Under the pieces are notes generated by a model. That model ran no database searches, was not told the DNA's origin, and saw nothing but the letters and a program-made list of their open reading frames with translations. 64,000 nt of DNA from positions 122,777-186,776 of the forward strand of contig JADKBB010000003.1 in NCBI GenBank assembly GCA_016715195.1, given 5' to 3'. Shown piece by piece: positions 1 through 9,958 of the stretch. Within the stretch, counting starts at the first letter, position 1, and the number at the start of each line of letters is the position of its first letter. Source of the stretch: Candidatus Villigracilis proximus. GTDB taxonomy: Bacteria; Chloroflexota; Anaerolineae; Anaerolineales; Villigracilaceae. The position numbers and the translations under genes were made by a program.

Positions 1-2844
1 TATAGGAACATCAGTAAAACCGGTGCTGGCTCCAGCCGCTGGGGGAGAATAACTTGAGCCATGAACGGCCTTCAAAAGGAAAATCGCCATCTGTGCGCGG
101 GTCACAGTGCTGTCGGGACAATAGTTCAGCGGCACAGCCGAACAACCGCCGGTGACACCTGCATAGTACAGGCGCTCAATATAATCGTTCGCCCAATATA
201 CAAATGGAACATCATCGAAAATCGGCGTTCTTTTGATTCTATAGGACTGCCCGTCCGTGAAACTTGAACCCAATGGAAAGGATGAAGCGTTCAAGATCGT
301 GCCATTATTGGCAACGTTCAAACGAATAGTGCCGTTACCCGTTCCAGTGGATACACTCACAATGTAAACCGAGCTGGGTCCTGAAGCAGGGCTAACCTCA
401 ATTACGCCTGCCGCCGCGACCCCACTGCCATTGGTCGTCAGACTGAAATCATATATATCCACATTTGTCACAGGCTCAGAGAAGGTAACGGTAAAATCCA
501 CAACATCCAGAGTGGTTGGGTTTGGATGAACCCGCACACTTGATAAAACAGTCGGCGGATCTACAATCTCACCATTGGATGTAACACGAAATGTAAGCGG
601 ACCGCCCGGATCATTATCTCCAGACCGTGTGCCTGTATTTTGTTTGCCAGAAATGGCAGCCTCAAGATCGCCGGGAGGTGTGCCGTTGAACGAAGAAACT
701 ACAAAATAGTACGTCTGACCCGCGGAAAGAGGAACCGTTAGACGAGAGTTCAAATTTATAGCGCTATCATCGTCGCAACCAATTTGACTGATTTCGCCAA
801 ACCCTTCATAAAGATAAGCGCCGATCATGGTATCAAAAACACTACCTATGGTGTCCAGCGTAATACTTTCATTTACAGTAGGGGTATAGCTAAACCAGGC
901 AGAATGATCTCCAGCTATTCGATCAAAAGTGGGATCTCCACCACAATTACGCAGGTCTTTGTCCTGGGGATCTATAGCATCATAACCAATGGAAGTATCA
1001 ATTACAGTGATTAAATAAGGCAGGTTCGGAATGATCGTTGCTGAATCAAAATTATTATTAGAGAAGGTCATTATAATTCTGGAAACACCCTCAACACCCA
1101 CTTCCGAGTATCTGTAGACCGGGTCAGTACTGCTATTCGCGGCGCGCACATCCACTGTATGTGAACCGCCGCCAAGCCCGGGAAGGGTGGCGAAATCAAA
1201 ATTTTCACTGTCACTATCATCCAATGATCCCGTTGTAATTGTAGCGTTTTGCCATGCCCCCCCATCAACACGATATTGAATTGCGCTCAATTTTCGGATT
1301 GTGATCGGTCTTGTAAGATGCGGCCAGGGGGCCGCGTAGGCAGAACCGCTAAAAATATGATTTGTACCAAGCGTCAGTGGGGTTTCATCTACAAAGTCTA
1401 TGATCACCGGGCGGGGGGTATCGGCCGGGTCAAAGATATGGTCGCCATCTGTATCACGCCAGCCGACTTGCGCACGAGTAACAGCATCGGGCGCGCCTTC
1501 GCCGGTAAAGAGCAGAGATTCTACTGGAGTAGATGCGCCACAAGTACTATTGGGAATTGCCAAATACCCAAACTCAGCGCTCGTTCCAACGCATCCGGCG
1601 GCATACTTGTCTTCGGCGCCAAAGATATGCGCCACTTGATGAGCAAGTACTTCATCCATCTGAGAAATGCCCCAGTCAGCGTTATCGTAGGTCATAACCA
1701 GGAAAGGGCCATTCAAATAGGAGTAAGCAAAAAGGCCTGTGTCTTCCATTGGCGGGACGCTATTAAACCTGCCGTCGGCGTCAGCGCTGCTATCCACTAC
1801 GAAAATGGTAAATGCCCAGTCCGTGCCATTTGCAGTGCGGATATTATTATCGTGTGCGTAAATACGTTCCCAATAGGTAAAATCATTAATATCCCCAACA
1901 TTGCCGCCCAAAGACCAAAGCGCTTCATTGATCCAAATTTCCTGATCATTAACTCCCTGGACCATGGCAATCGGCTCATCGGTCACTGCTGCAGTCACAG
2001 GGTCTGCGATCACGAAATCCAAGACGGGGTTAACGCCAACACCAGCATAGGTGTTGTACCAGGTTTCCCAGGAGCCGAGACCTGCTTCGATCTCTGCTTT
2101 CACTTTATCGATCTCGGGCTGGGTCCAGTTCTCAGTTCCGTTGTCACCGCTCTCAGGCAAAATAACACTAACAGCCACTGTGCCGATCATGTACGCGCTG
2201 GTATCACGTTTATCAGGCAGATTGGACGTGCCATTTGTATCCGCGGGCATATCGCCTGGAGATACTTCAAAAGCGTCATCCATTACTGCGCCGGCCAAGC
2301 CTGATGGGGATGTTTCCTCCCAGGTGAAATTACCTGACCAGTTATTGTTCGCTTTGTTGGTGGGGTTTTCGCCAATAACGCCGGCATCGTCTATTTGCAT
2401 TTCAAGTACATGTGAGCCTTCGCCCGCCGGTACTGCGGCGTATGTCATCTCAAAGTCTTCATATACGATATGTTTTTCATTAGCCGATAGACCATTAACA
2501 ACCCAGCAATCCTCGGTTCCCAAGCCATCCACATCAACCTGCACGCCATCAAAGAATAAACACACATTAAATGTTTCAGTGATGGGTGTGCTGTTATTAT
2601 TTGCAATGGCAACATCAATAAAAACGCTGTTGCCAACTTCGAGTGTTTCGCTGGTGTGGGTATTTCCTGAAGTCTGGGTAACCACAATGGGATCAGACCA
2701 GGAATCAGGCGTAAGCGGCTGGAAAGGTATGACATCATTACCTGCCGCCCGAAGCGTGTTGCTAAACGGACTGGCAGCCGTGGCGAGCATGGCTGCTGCC
2801 GAGAGCCACAACCCCACCTTCATGCTAAATGAGATATGTTTCAT
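1..2844 (-). CDS. Secreted SLH-domain protein with zincin-like domain (3' end outside window)
   Basis: One uninterrupted frame of 948 codons runs from ATG 2844 (SD AAAGGAGTT) to the left edge without a stop. Order seen: signal peptide (about residues 1-35); a CARDB-like segment (about 60-165) with ANNNS and a conserved Cys pair; a metallopeptidase-like region (about 190-450); a PPC-like region with CGGDPTFD and AWFSY; an Ig-like SEPV segment; and C-terminal SLH motifs (FDDVPFVYWAND, then TRAQMAIFLLKA). The zincin signature reads HQVAHIFGAED at residue 402, so the catalytic Glu of HEXXH is Gln. SLH motifs bind cell-wall polymers, so the protein is probably displayed on the surface. Domain names are inferred by eye; the fold of the middle part is the least certain. 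Confidence 0.8.
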   Translation of the reverse strand, partial: MKHISFSMKVGLWLSAAAMLATAASPFSNTLRAAGNDVIPFQPLTPDSWSDPIVVTQTSGNTHTSETLEVGNSVFIDVAIANNNSTPITETFNVCLFFDGVQVDVDGLGTEDCWVVNGLSANEKHIVYEDFEMTYAAVPAGEGSHVLEMQIDDAGVIGENPTNKANNNWSGNFTWEETSPSGLAGAVMDDAFEVSPGDMPADTNGTSNLPDKRDTSAYMIGTVAVSVILPESGDNGTENWTQPEIDKVKAEIEAGLGSWETWYNTYAGVGVNPVLDFVIADPVTAAVTDEPIAMVQGVNDQEIWINEALWSLGGNVGDINDFTYWERIYAHDNNIRTANGTDWAFTIFVVDSSADADGRFNSVPPMEDTGLFAYSYLNGPFLVMTYDNADWGISQMDEVLAHQVAHIFGAEDKYAAGCVGTSAEFGYLAIPNSTCGASTPVESLLFTGEGAPDAVTRAQVGWRDTDGDHIFDPADTPRPVIIDFVDETPLTLGTNHIFSGSAYAAPWPHLTRPITIRKLSAIQYRVDGGAWQNATITTGSLDDSDSENFDFATLPGLGGGSHTVDVRAANSSTDPVYRYSEVGVEGVSRIIMTFSNNNFDSATIIPNLPYLITVIDTSIGYDAIDPQDKDLRNCGGDPTFDRIAGDHSAWFSYTPTVNESITLDTIGSVFDTMIGAYLYEGFGEISQIGCDDDSAINLNSRLTVPLSAGQTYYFVVSSFNGTPPGDLEAAISGKQNTGTRSGDNDPGGPLTFRVTSNGEIVDPPTVLSSVRVHPNPTTLDVVDFTVTFSEPVTNVDIYDFSLTTNGSGVAAAGVIEVSPASGPSSVYIVSVSTGTGNGTIRLNVANNGTILNASSFPLGSSFTDGQSYRIKRTPIFDDVPFVYWANDYIERLYYAGVTGGCSAVPLNYCPDSTVTRAQMAIFLLKAVHGSSYSPPAAGASTGFTDVPI

Positions 2845-3064
2845 GTGAAAAACTCCTTTGTTCTTTTGGAACGCTCATCAATAAAAGACCTGAGATCAGC
2901 CGTACATTCGAGGGAATTCCGAATCGTTTACGACGTTAATTAATAAATACCATACCTTGTAATGAAAGTGAAGCCCTACATTGGATTAAGTTCATTCCAC
3001 TTTTGCAAGGAGGAATGATCCGCTGCCTGCGCATTATCAGGTTTTATGGGTATTAAATTTTTAT

Positions 3065-3090
3065 CCACGAAGGTCACGAAGAAACACGAA
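3065..3090. repeat. Copy of dispersed CACGAAG-type intergenic repeat
   Basis: CCACGAAGGTCACGAAG followed by AAACACGAA lies just beyond the 3' end of the subtilase gene. Similar imperfect copies sit beside other genes at 47993, 49552 and 53917. The rest of 2845-3105 shows nothing else recognisable. Confidence 0.45.
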
Positions 3091-3105
3091 TTTGAAGATA
3101 TGGGA

Positions 3106-4788
3106 TCAGCGCTGTCCGCGTTTCATCAGCCAGATCAACAATAGCCCGAGCAGCAGCAAAAATATTCCCCAGCAAAAAGGCGCGGACTGAAACACAACCA
3201 GTCTCTTTAAAAATCCAGACGAGGCGGGAGGCGGAGAATTTACAGGGACAGCCGTGGACGTGAAGGTTGGAGAAACACTCAGCGGAGTTAATGTTGGGGT
3301 TGTTGTAGCAAGCGGCAGGGCAGGAAGAAGCGGAGAAGTTGGCTGTGGAGTAAAACTCGGCAGGGAAATTAATATCCCGTTCGGATTGCCCGTCCCGCCA
3401 TTTCCATTTGAAGAAGAATCAGGAAGAACAGGCAGGGGCGTCGGCGGAATCACAAAACGAATCGCGGCATCCATCTGGATCAATCCTGCGCCTGAATATT
3501 GATCCCACCCGGCAGGGCCAACATCGAAAGCGGTGGCTTGCATGGCATTCCAAACCGTGGCGGCGCTGCCGGAATAAGAATAAAGGATCGCAGCCAAACC
3601 GCTGACATGCGGCGCCGCCATTGAAGTGCCGTTCTTAACTGCATATCCGCCGGGCGCAAGGCTGAAGATACTTTGACCGGGCGCGGCAATATCCACTTCA
3701 TTTCCGTATGTTGAAAACGAAGCGATTTGATTGTTTACATCTGTTGCCCCCACAGCCATCACCTGCGGGTAACAAGCCGGACAATACACCGGAGTGGAAC
3801 CGCTATTTCCGCTGGCAGCAATCACCAGCACGCCCCTGTCATAGGCATATTCAACCGCATCTTGAAGCGTAAATGAAGATGATGGCGTACCCAGACTTAA
3901 ATTAATGATCTGTGCGCCATGATCTACAGCCCAAACAATACCCAATGCCACTGTTGAAAAACTACCCGTACCCGTTGCGCCTAAAACTTTTACGGGCATG
4001 ATCCGCGCGCCCCATGAAACACCCGCCATGCCCGCGCCGTTATTCCCCGATGCCGCAGCGATCCCGGCCACATGTGTGCCGTGTCCGTAATCATCCTGCG
4101 GCACATTATCATTATTCACAAAATCATATCCACCCACGATCTTCCCGGCCAGATCAATATGCCCCAGGTCCACACCGCTATCCACAATTGCAATCGTCAC
4201 CGCACTCGACCCTGTGGAAAGATCCCAACCTTGCGGCGCGCGAATGGCGGTCAATGCATACTGGGAACCCCAATTCGGATCATTGGGAATCGTATCCAAC
4301 GCTTGAACCGAATCATTCAACTCCACATTGCCCACACCGGCAATGGCCTGCACTTCACGCATCTTTTCTTCCAACTGATCCAGTGGAACCTCAAGCATCA
4401 CCACGCCTAATTTTTCCAGCGCAGCCAACTGAATCACATTTCCCTGATCTTTCAGTTTTTCCCGCACCTCAGATTCAGAAACAACAGCGGATGCCTGAAT
4501 CTGGATCAGAATCTGCACAACCGCAGCAGACGACTCTTCAGTATTCTCCACCACCGGGCTCGGTTCCACCACAACGGGTGTGTTTGTTTCTGTTACGAAA
4601 GGGATCGCCGTCTCTGTGAAAGATTCCCCCGTCAGCGCGGTCAATAAAGATTCAGTACCTGTCGCCGTGAAATCAGGCTCTGGAGTTGGCGTTTCGATCT
4701 GCGCGCTGCCAATTCCTGTCTGCGCGAAACTCAGAAATACAATCACAAATAACAATAAAATTTTATATTGATACACACGGATTTTCAT
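3106..4788 (-). CDS. Subtilisin-family (S8) serine protease, secreted and membrane-anchored
   Basis: Predicted 560 aa. The S8 catalytic triad is visible: Asp in AIVDSGVDLGH (about residue 200), His in DYGHGTHVAGIAA (about 240), Ser in NGTSMAAPHVSGLAA (about 395). An N-terminal signal peptide is followed by a Thr/Pro/Glu-rich stretch and an inhibitor I9-like propeptide region (about 90-160). A Pro/Thr/Ser-rich linker leads to a C-terminal hydrophobic helix (GIFLLLLGLLLIWL) and a KRGQR stop-transfer tail, so the protease should sit outside the membrane, tethered by its C-terminus. ATG 4788 is preferred over an upstream TTG at 4812 because it begins directly at the signal peptide. It follows the stop of the membrane-protein gene upstream by 14 nt, so the two may be co-transcribed. 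Confidence 0.9.
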   Translation of the reverse strand: MKIRVYQYKILLLFVIVFLSFAQTGIGSAQIETPTPEPDFTATGTESLLTALTGESFTETAIPFVTETNTPVVVEPSPVVENTEESSAAVVQILIQIQASAVVSESEVREKLKDQGNVIQLAALEKLGVVMLEVPLDQLEEKMREVQAIAGVGNVELNDSVQALDTIPNDPNWGSQYALTAIRAPQGWDLSTGSSAVTIAIVDSGVDLGHIDLAGKIVGGYDFVNNDNVPQDDYGHGTHVAGIAAASGNNGAGMAGVSWGARIMPVKVLGATGTGSFSTVALGIVWAVDHGAQIINLSLGTPSSSFTLQDAVEYAYDRGVLVIAASGNSGSTPVYCPACYPQVMAVGATDVNNQIASFSTYGNEVDIAAPGQSIFSLAPGGYAVKNGTSMAAPHVSGLAAILYSYSGSAATVWNAMQATAFDVGPAGWDQYSGAGLIQMDAAIRFVIPPTPLPVLPDSSSNGNGGTGNPNGILISLPSFTPQPTSPLLPALPLATTTPTLTPLSVSPTFTSTAVPVNSPPPASSGFLKRLVVFQSAPFCWGIFLLLLGLLLIWLMKRGQR

Positions 4789-4802
4789 TTTTAAAATTTC
4801 AC

Positions 4803-5666
4803 TTATCGGCAAACATGGTTGTTATCACACACTGGCTGCTGCAAAGGACATTGCAGCGGAGAAGCCGGTTGACGGATATAAACCACCTGATCTTCTTCGA
4901 TCACCACGACCACCAGCGCATCCATATAAATATTTTCCTGACAGCCGATCACGATCACATCAGAAGCATTTGGAAAATAAGATACTTCATCCTTGGGCAG
5001 CAGCACAAAATTCAAACCATCCGGTCCGATCATGGTAAAAGCAATACGTGGAAATTCCAATACCCCGTAAGGGTATCTATCTTTCGGCTCGCCTTTTCCC
5101 TCAGCATAATACCGGGGATAAAGAGCGCGGCCAGCCGTAATTCTAAAAGCAGGCCATTGCGCAGAAAGCGCATCCACTGTTGCGCGGTCGAGACCGGCTT
5201 CCTGTAAATATCCCGCCTGCTCCATCAACGTAAACAACTCAGCCTGCGAACGGACAGGATACTGCTTCGGAAACAACTTCTCAGACAAAGGCATCGAAGC
5301 GCCGATCATCAGAAAGACCAGCATGATCCACGGCGCCCGCTTGAGCGGCTGCCATGTCCACGGGGTGTGCTGTTCAGTTTTCTCCAACGCGGCATCAGCG
5401 CCATATCCGAATAAGGACATGCCCCATAAAATAACCTGAAACAAACCAAGCGCAAAATATAAAAAGACCACCCAATCGACCGGGACAATATAACGTCCGC
5501 CCGAGGTTTGTGCCAGCGCATTCGCCATATTGTAGAAAAGAAACATTCCCAGCGGAACCAGTCCCGCGAGCCGATGCAGTTTCCAGCTTAATCCGATGCC
5601 GAGCGCGATCAGCAATAAATTGATCGACAGAAAAATCCGGCACTGAACCCCATACTCCCATCCCAA
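4803..5666 (-). CDS. C-terminal part of frameshifted GT39-like membrane protein
   Basis: This frame continues the protein encoded upstream. It starts at a TTG without SD and opens within predicted membrane helices (INLLLIALGIGLSW, GLVPLGMFLFYNM), then a soluble tail of about 130 residues ending NNHVCR. The genuine N-terminus lies in the overlapping frame 5395-7407. Removing one A from the A5 run at 5631-5635 joins the two frames as VPDF-LSINLLLIALGIG. Read it as the C-terminus of one gene, not as an independent protein. Confidence 0.75.
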   Translation of the reverse strand: MGWEYGVQCRIFLSINLLLIALGIGLSWKLHRLAGLVPLGMFLFYNMANALAQTSGGRYIVPVDWVVFLYFALGLFQVILWGMSLFGYGADAALEKTEQHTPWTWQPLKRAPWIMLVFLMIGASMPLSEKLFPKQYPVRSQAELFTLMEQAGYLQEAGLDRATVDALSAQWPAFRITAGRALYPRYYAEGKGEPKDRYPYGVLEFPRIAFTMIGPDGLNFVLLPKDEVSYFPNASDVIVIGCQENIYMDALVVVVIEEDQVVYIRQPASPLQCPLQQPVCDNNHVCR

Positions 5667-7407
5667 TAAGAATCCAGAATGGAGTAACTTCCTTTAATGT
5701 ATTTCGCAGATCATGAAAGACAGGCGAGGTTGGCATGATAAGCGCTGACATAATTAAATTATGCAAAAAATGAGAAGCAATAATCACATAAACGGGCGGC
5801 TCCTGATCAACACTCCCGATTGCCGTATTGAGTGAAGTATCGCGGATGCTCAAAATCAAATCAACTTTTGTAACCACACGCTCCTGCATAACCGCGCTGA
5901 ATTGATCAGGCTGGCTGCTTTGTGGTTCCGGGGTGGGCGTGTTCTGCGGGAAGAGGTCATAGCGTTGTTCGATCACATTTCGAATCCGAACCATGTACAC
6001 GTCAAAAACAGATTCGCCGCTGTACAGTCCCCACGGAAGCGTGACAAAAAACATAACAGCGATCAGCAGAACAGAGATCAACACGCCGCGCAATTTTTGA
6101 TTCCAGTAAGTGATTACCGCCAGAAGGATTGCGAACACCAGCAGAAAAAGCGCGTGAGTACGCAGCATAACAGCCAGCCCCACTGCACCGCCCGCCCAAA
6201 GCGCATAAAGATAATTCTTATTGGGAGCCTGTAACCATTTCACCGCCATCAACGCAAACCAGGCCGCGAAGATCACCACGGGAAAATCCGTCAGCATTTG
6301 TTTCTGATTGGCAAGATCGATCATCTCGCTTGCTGCAATGCCATTGATGCCGCGCAGAGTCGCAAGCACAGCGAGAATCACTCCAAACGAACGACTGTGA
6401 AGCGCCTTCCCCAGCAAATATAAAATAGCCGGAAAAACAGCAAAGATCGCCGCCTGCAACGCAACCACTTGAAGATAATTTTGTCCGGCAACGACATGTA
6501 GAAACAACAGGAAAAACATATACAGCACACGGTCAAAAAACAAGCCGTTATTCATCCCCTGACCGATCAGTGCAAATTGACTTCCCAGATCAAAGGTTGC
6601 CGCATCTGAAAAAGGATAAAACTCACCGGCGGGCAGATCAGGCCCTGTGGCGAAATAACTGGAGGGCAGCGGCTCACGCGCCCAGAGGAATGCAGCAACG
6701 CCCCAGATCAGGGCAAACACCACAAAATCCATCCGTGCCGGAAGACGAAGACTGAACGATGATCTTTCAAGGAAAAACAAGGCCGTTCCAATTGAAAAAG
6801 CCAGCACAACCTGCAACCCCAAAATCGGCACGCCAGCGCCATACCAATAATCGTCATAGACGCGGATCCCGAGACCAGTTTGTGCGGCCAAAATCCAAAT
6901 CAATGCAAAGACGATCATCGAAACGAAAGCGATGCCCCATAAATTCTTTTGAGCGCGTAAACTATTTATCAGCGGCTGCCAATGCAGGCCATGTCTTTCC
7001 ATCCGCGCGAGTAGATAAGTCAACAGGCAGACGAACACAAACCAAACGATCCACGGGGAAAGACGAATCAAGTAGCCCTGCAAATTTCCAAGGCGATAGG
7101 CGGGCATCAAAGAAATGAAACCGCCCATGATAAACCCGGCAAGCGAGCCGTATCTGATTATTTTGGAAAGCCTTTCGTTCTTAAAAAGAAAAAACCACAC
7201 CTGTTCTGCCCAGGCATGATTTTGATACGCTTTAATGGATAATCCTAATGTAAAGATCCCCGCGAATACCATGCCGCCTATTAGCATCCATCTTTGAGCG
7301 AACTCAGCGGGAATCAAAAAAAGATACAAGGCTGCAACAAAAGCACCAGCCGAAATCAACAAACAATAGACTGCAAAAACAAGGTGAACTTTTTTCCACT
7401 GAAACAT
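5395..7407 (-). CDS. Polytopic membrane glycosyltransferase-like protein (GT39-like), frameshifted
   Basis: About 590 residues are real coding sequence, with a dozen or more hydrophobic helices (for example LVFAVYCLLISAGAFVAALY near the N-terminus) and an extracytoplasmic loop in the middle (REPLPSSYFATGPDLPAGEF). The topology resembles dolichyl-phosphate-mannose-type (GT39/ArnT/PMT) transferases that use lipid-linked sugars, but no diagnostic motif is clear. After about 5636 the frame turns into polar, Arg-rich nonsense (RHRIKLETASARG), while the overlapping frame 4803-5666 resumes membrane segments. The restored protein would be about 870 residues. The indel lies in a short homopolymer, so it may be a sequencing error. 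Confidence 0.7.
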   Translation of the reverse strand: MFQWKKVHLVFAVYCLLISAGAFVAALYLFLIPAEFAQRWMLIGGMVFAGIFTLGLSIKAYQNHAWAEQVWFFLFKNERLSKIIRYGSLAGFIMGGFISLMPAYRLGNLQGYLIRLSPWIVWFVFVCLLTYLLARMERHGLHWQPLINSLRAQKNLWGIAFVSMIVFALIWILAAQTGLGIRVYDDYWYGAGVPILGLQVVLAFSIGTALFFLERSSFSLRLPARMDFVVFALIWGVAAFLWAREPLPSSYFATGPDLPAGEFYPFSDAATFDLGSQFALIGQGMNNGLFFDRVLYMFFLLFLHVVAGQNYLQVVALQAAIFAVFPAILYLLGKALHSRSFGVILAVLATLRGINGIAASEMIDLANQKQMLTDFPVVIFAAWFALMAVKWLQAPNKNYLYALWAGGAVGLAVMLRTHALFLLVFAILLAVITYWNQKLRGVLISVLLIAVMFFVTLPWGLYSGESVFDVYMVRIRNVIEQRYDLFPQNTPTPEPQSSQPDQFSAVMQERVVTKVDLILSIRDTSLNTAIGSVDQEPPVYVIIASHFLHNLIMSALIMPTSPVFHDLRNTLKEVTPFWILIGMGVWGSVPDFSVDQFIADRARHRIKLETASARGTGSAGNVSFLQYGECAGTNLGRTLYCPGRLGGLFIFCAWFVSGYFMGHVLIRIWR

Positions 7408-7594
7408 TAGATTTAAAGTTTACCATAACCAAACTTGAGCAAGAAAAATGTCAGAGCTTTAAAATGTGCCGGTTTATGAATGAATAAGACTGCGTAAAAC
7501 CATTTTCCACAAAGATATTTTATCTATTTTTCAAATCTCTGTTTATCTCTGTTCATCATGGTAAATTTTGCACAAACATTACAGATCACAAAAT

Positions 7595-8590
7595 CTACTT
7601 TCTAAAATCAAACCAAAAAATTGCATACAATCCTGTCAAAAAAACTGAGCCAAAGATCACATTAGCCCAAAGCGGCGGTAAAAATAAAGCCAGAAACGCG
7701 AATAAATCAACCGCAACTGCGGCCAGGTGCATCATAAACACGGACTTTAATGGTGATACGCCCAATTCAACCAGGCGATGATAGGTATGGTCACGGCTTG
7801 CTTTATAAATGGGCAGATTCTTTCGCAGCCGTGAGACAGTCACCAGCGTGGTGTCAAAGATGGGAATGCTGAAAAGCAGGATCGGCACGAACCAGGATGA
7901 GGCTTGCGGCAGATCCGGCGGAGTGTAGGCCAGTGCCAGAGATGCGAGCGTAAAACCAAGCAGTTGAGCGCCTGAGTCGCCCAAAAATAAACGCGACAGT
8001 GAAAAGTTAAAATAGAAAACGCCGATACTGCATCCCAAAAGGATCGCGCCAAATATCGCCAGTGACTCCTGCCCCGCCTGAAATGTACCGATCATCAAAA
8101 ACAGCGACGTGATCACACCCAGCCCGGCTGCGAGGCCGTCCATGCTGTCCACCAAATTATAGGCATTGGTAATGCCAACCACCCAAAATATGGTGATCAA
8201 TATATCAAACGCATAAATGCCGGTGAAATGCACCATCACCCCCTGCCAGATCAACAACAAAGCCGCCAGCAATTGCCCGAGCATTTTCCAGGGCGCGATG
8301 ATTCCGTTAATGTCGTCCCAGATGCCAAATGCCAAAATAATGACGGATGCCAAAATCACAGGAACGATCAGGTTCGAGGTAATGATGCCGCTTAATGCGC
8401 TCCCTGCAATGATCACAAAAAAAATAATAAACCCGCCAGCCCTTGGCATGGGTTGGGAATGAATTTTATGTGCCTCACTTCCAGGCCTGTCGATTAATTT
8501 AAAGCGCCAGGCAAGAGAAATACTTATTGGCGCGGCGATGACAGACAAAAAAACAGCCAATAAGATCGTACTTATAAGTTGAAAAAACAT
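7595..8590 (-). CDS. MraY/WecA-family undecaprenyl-phosphate GlcNAc-1-phosphate transferase
   Basis: 331 aa integral membrane protein. The family motifs are visible: an early cytoplasmic loop with HKIHSQPMPRAGG, the Asp-rich active-site loop NAYNLVDSMDGLAAG (about residue 145), the FLGDSGAQLLGF Mg-binding loop (about 205), and SRDHTYHRL near the C-terminus (His loop). These enzymes transfer a sugar-1-phosphate from UDP-sugar to undecaprenyl phosphate on the inner face of the membrane, the first step in making wall teichoic acid or other cell-surface glycans. Upstream of ATG 8590 an AAGGTA acts as a weak SD. The hexosamine specificity (TagO or WecA) cannot be told from sequence alone. Confidence 0.92.
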   Translation of the reverse strand: MFFQLISTILLAVFLSVIAAPISISLAWRFKLIDRPGSEAHKIHSQPMPRAGGFIIFFVIIAGSALSGIITSNLIVPVILASVIILAFGIWDDINGIIAPWKMLGQLLAALLLIWQGVMVHFTGIYAFDILITIFWVVGITNAYNLVDSMDGLAAGLGVITSLFLMIGTFQAGQESLAIFGAILLGCSIGVFYFNFSLSRLFLGDSGAQLLGFTLASLALAYTPPDLPQASSWFVPILLFSIPIFDTTLVTVSRLRKNLPIYKASRDHTYHRLVELGVSPLKSVFMMHLAAVAVDLFAFLALFLPPLWANVIFGSVFLTGLYAIFWFDFRK

Positions 8591-8624
8591 TAGTTACCTT
8601 ATCTTAAAAAATCTTGCTGAAAAT

Positions 8625-9884
8625 TTATCCTGCAATTTTCTTTAACGCTTCGCCAAAACGGGAAATCTCATCCAGCGTGTTGTAATGCGCCGCGCCCACA
8701 CGGACCATTCCGCCTTGATCGAGCAAGCCCAATCGCTCCAGAACAGCCAACGCATAATAATGACCATCCCAAACATAAAAGCCGGCATCGCCCAATTGTT
8801 TGGCAACATCATTTGGATGTTTGCCTTCCAGCGTAAACGATACCGTGGAAACACGCTCGTCCAAACGCTTCATATCGGTCAGGCCATAAATACGCGTGCC
8901 CGGCACATCCTGAATGGTCTCGATCAAAGCACGCGACAACTCGAACTCATACGCCTTCAAAGCGGACATGGCCTGCTTGAAAATTAATCTGCGGCCAGAG
9001 AATCCCGCATCTTTCCACGCCTGCGCCTGATCCTGTCCGAACTGATTCCCAATCCACTCGAAATATTCCAGCGCACCCAAGACCCCGGCGATGCCTTCAT
9101 GGTTTTGTGTGCCGGTCTCAAATTTACCCGGCAGTTCATTCGTCGCAGGGCGCACCTTATACGGTTTCAACTCATTCAGCAGATCAAACTTCCCATACAA
9201 CGCGCCCGCATGCGGACCAAAGAACTTGTATGAAGAACACACTAGAAAATCGCAGCCCAGATCCTGCACATCGATCGGACCATGCGGCGCGTATTGTACA
9301 GCGTCAATATAGACCAACGCACCCGCATCCTTCGCCAGTTTCGTCAACTGACGCACCGGGTTGATCGTCCCTAATGCGTTAGAGGCATATCCAAACGCCA
9401 CGATCTTTGGTTTGCGTTCCATGGCTTTGGCGAACTCGTCCACCTTGAGCGTACCATCTTCTACATCTATATCGATCCACGTGATCTTACAGCCTTTATC
9501 CTCAGCCACTAATAACCACGGTGAAATATTCGCATCATGATCCAGCCGTGTGACAACGATCTCATCACCTGCATTTAAGTTACGCGCCAATGTGCGCGAA
9601 AAATACAGGGAGAGCGTGGTCATATTATTTCCAAAAATAATTTCTTCGGGCCGCGCGGCATTCAGAAAATCAGCCATGGCAACGTGCGCTTCGTGCAAAG
9701 TCTCATCTGACTTGCGGCTGGTCTCAAACATGCCTTCGTGATTGGCGTTGTTCTCGATCAAATATTTATTAATGCGGTCAATGGAAGGTTTTGCAATTTG
9801 AGTCCCACCAGGATTATCAAAAAAAACAGCGGGGCGATCAAGCGCAGGGAATTGTTTACGGATCAAGTCAAGATCGAGAGACAT
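8625..9884 (-). CDS. Cysteine desulfurase-like PLP enzyme (class V aminotransferase, NPGGTQ subgroup)
   Basis: 419 aa, full length for fold-type I class V aminotransferases. The N-terminus has FFDNPGGTQIAKP, typical of a SufS-like subgroup distinct from housekeeping SufS/IscS. Further landmarks are the PLP-phosphate region GNNMTTLS, the Asp-containing VYIDAVQYAPHGP, and the PLP lysine in CSSYKFFGPHAG (about residue 228). The reaction is probably sulfur or selenium removal from cysteine-like substrates, but no Suf/Isc partner gene lies nearby, so the physiological role is open. It diverges from the uspA-like gene with 74 bp between the starts; SD AGGAGT precedes ATG 9884. Confidence 0.88.
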   Translation of the reverse strand: MSLDLDLIRKQFPALDRPAVFFDNPGGTQIAKPSIDRINKYLIENNANHEGMFETSRKSDETLHEAHVAMADFLNAARPEEIIFGNNMTTLSLYFSRTLARNLNAGDEIVVTRLDHDANISPWLLVAEDKGCKITWIDIDVEDGTLKVDEFAKAMERKPKIVAFGYASNALGTINPVRQLTKLAKDAGALVYIDAVQYAPHGPIDVQDLGCDFLVCSSYKFFGPHAGALYGKFDLLNELKPYKVRPATNELPGKFETGTQNHEGIAGVLGALEYFEWIGNQFGQDQAQAWKDAGFSGRRLIFKQAMSALKAYEFELSRALIETIQDVPGTRIYGLTDMKRLDERVSTVSFTLEGKHPNDVAKQLGDAGFYVWDGHYYALAVLERLGLLDQGGMVRVGAAHYNTLDEISRFGEALKKIAG

Positions 9885-9958
9885 GTAAAGACTCCTTTAA
9901 TGAAATTCAGACAGAGAGATTGTATACTAGGATTGTACCCCACGTAAAAGGAGAACTC

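Noticed and set aside
1249..2304. 351-codon plus-strand ORF
   Set aside because: It lies antisense to the zincin/SLH protein, whose frame stays open for 948 codons with recognisable domains. The plus-strand translation has no domain or signal peptide.
4014..4619. 201-codon plus-strand ORF
   Set aside because: Antisense of the subtilase gene; His/Pro/Arg-rich shadow translation without homology signs.
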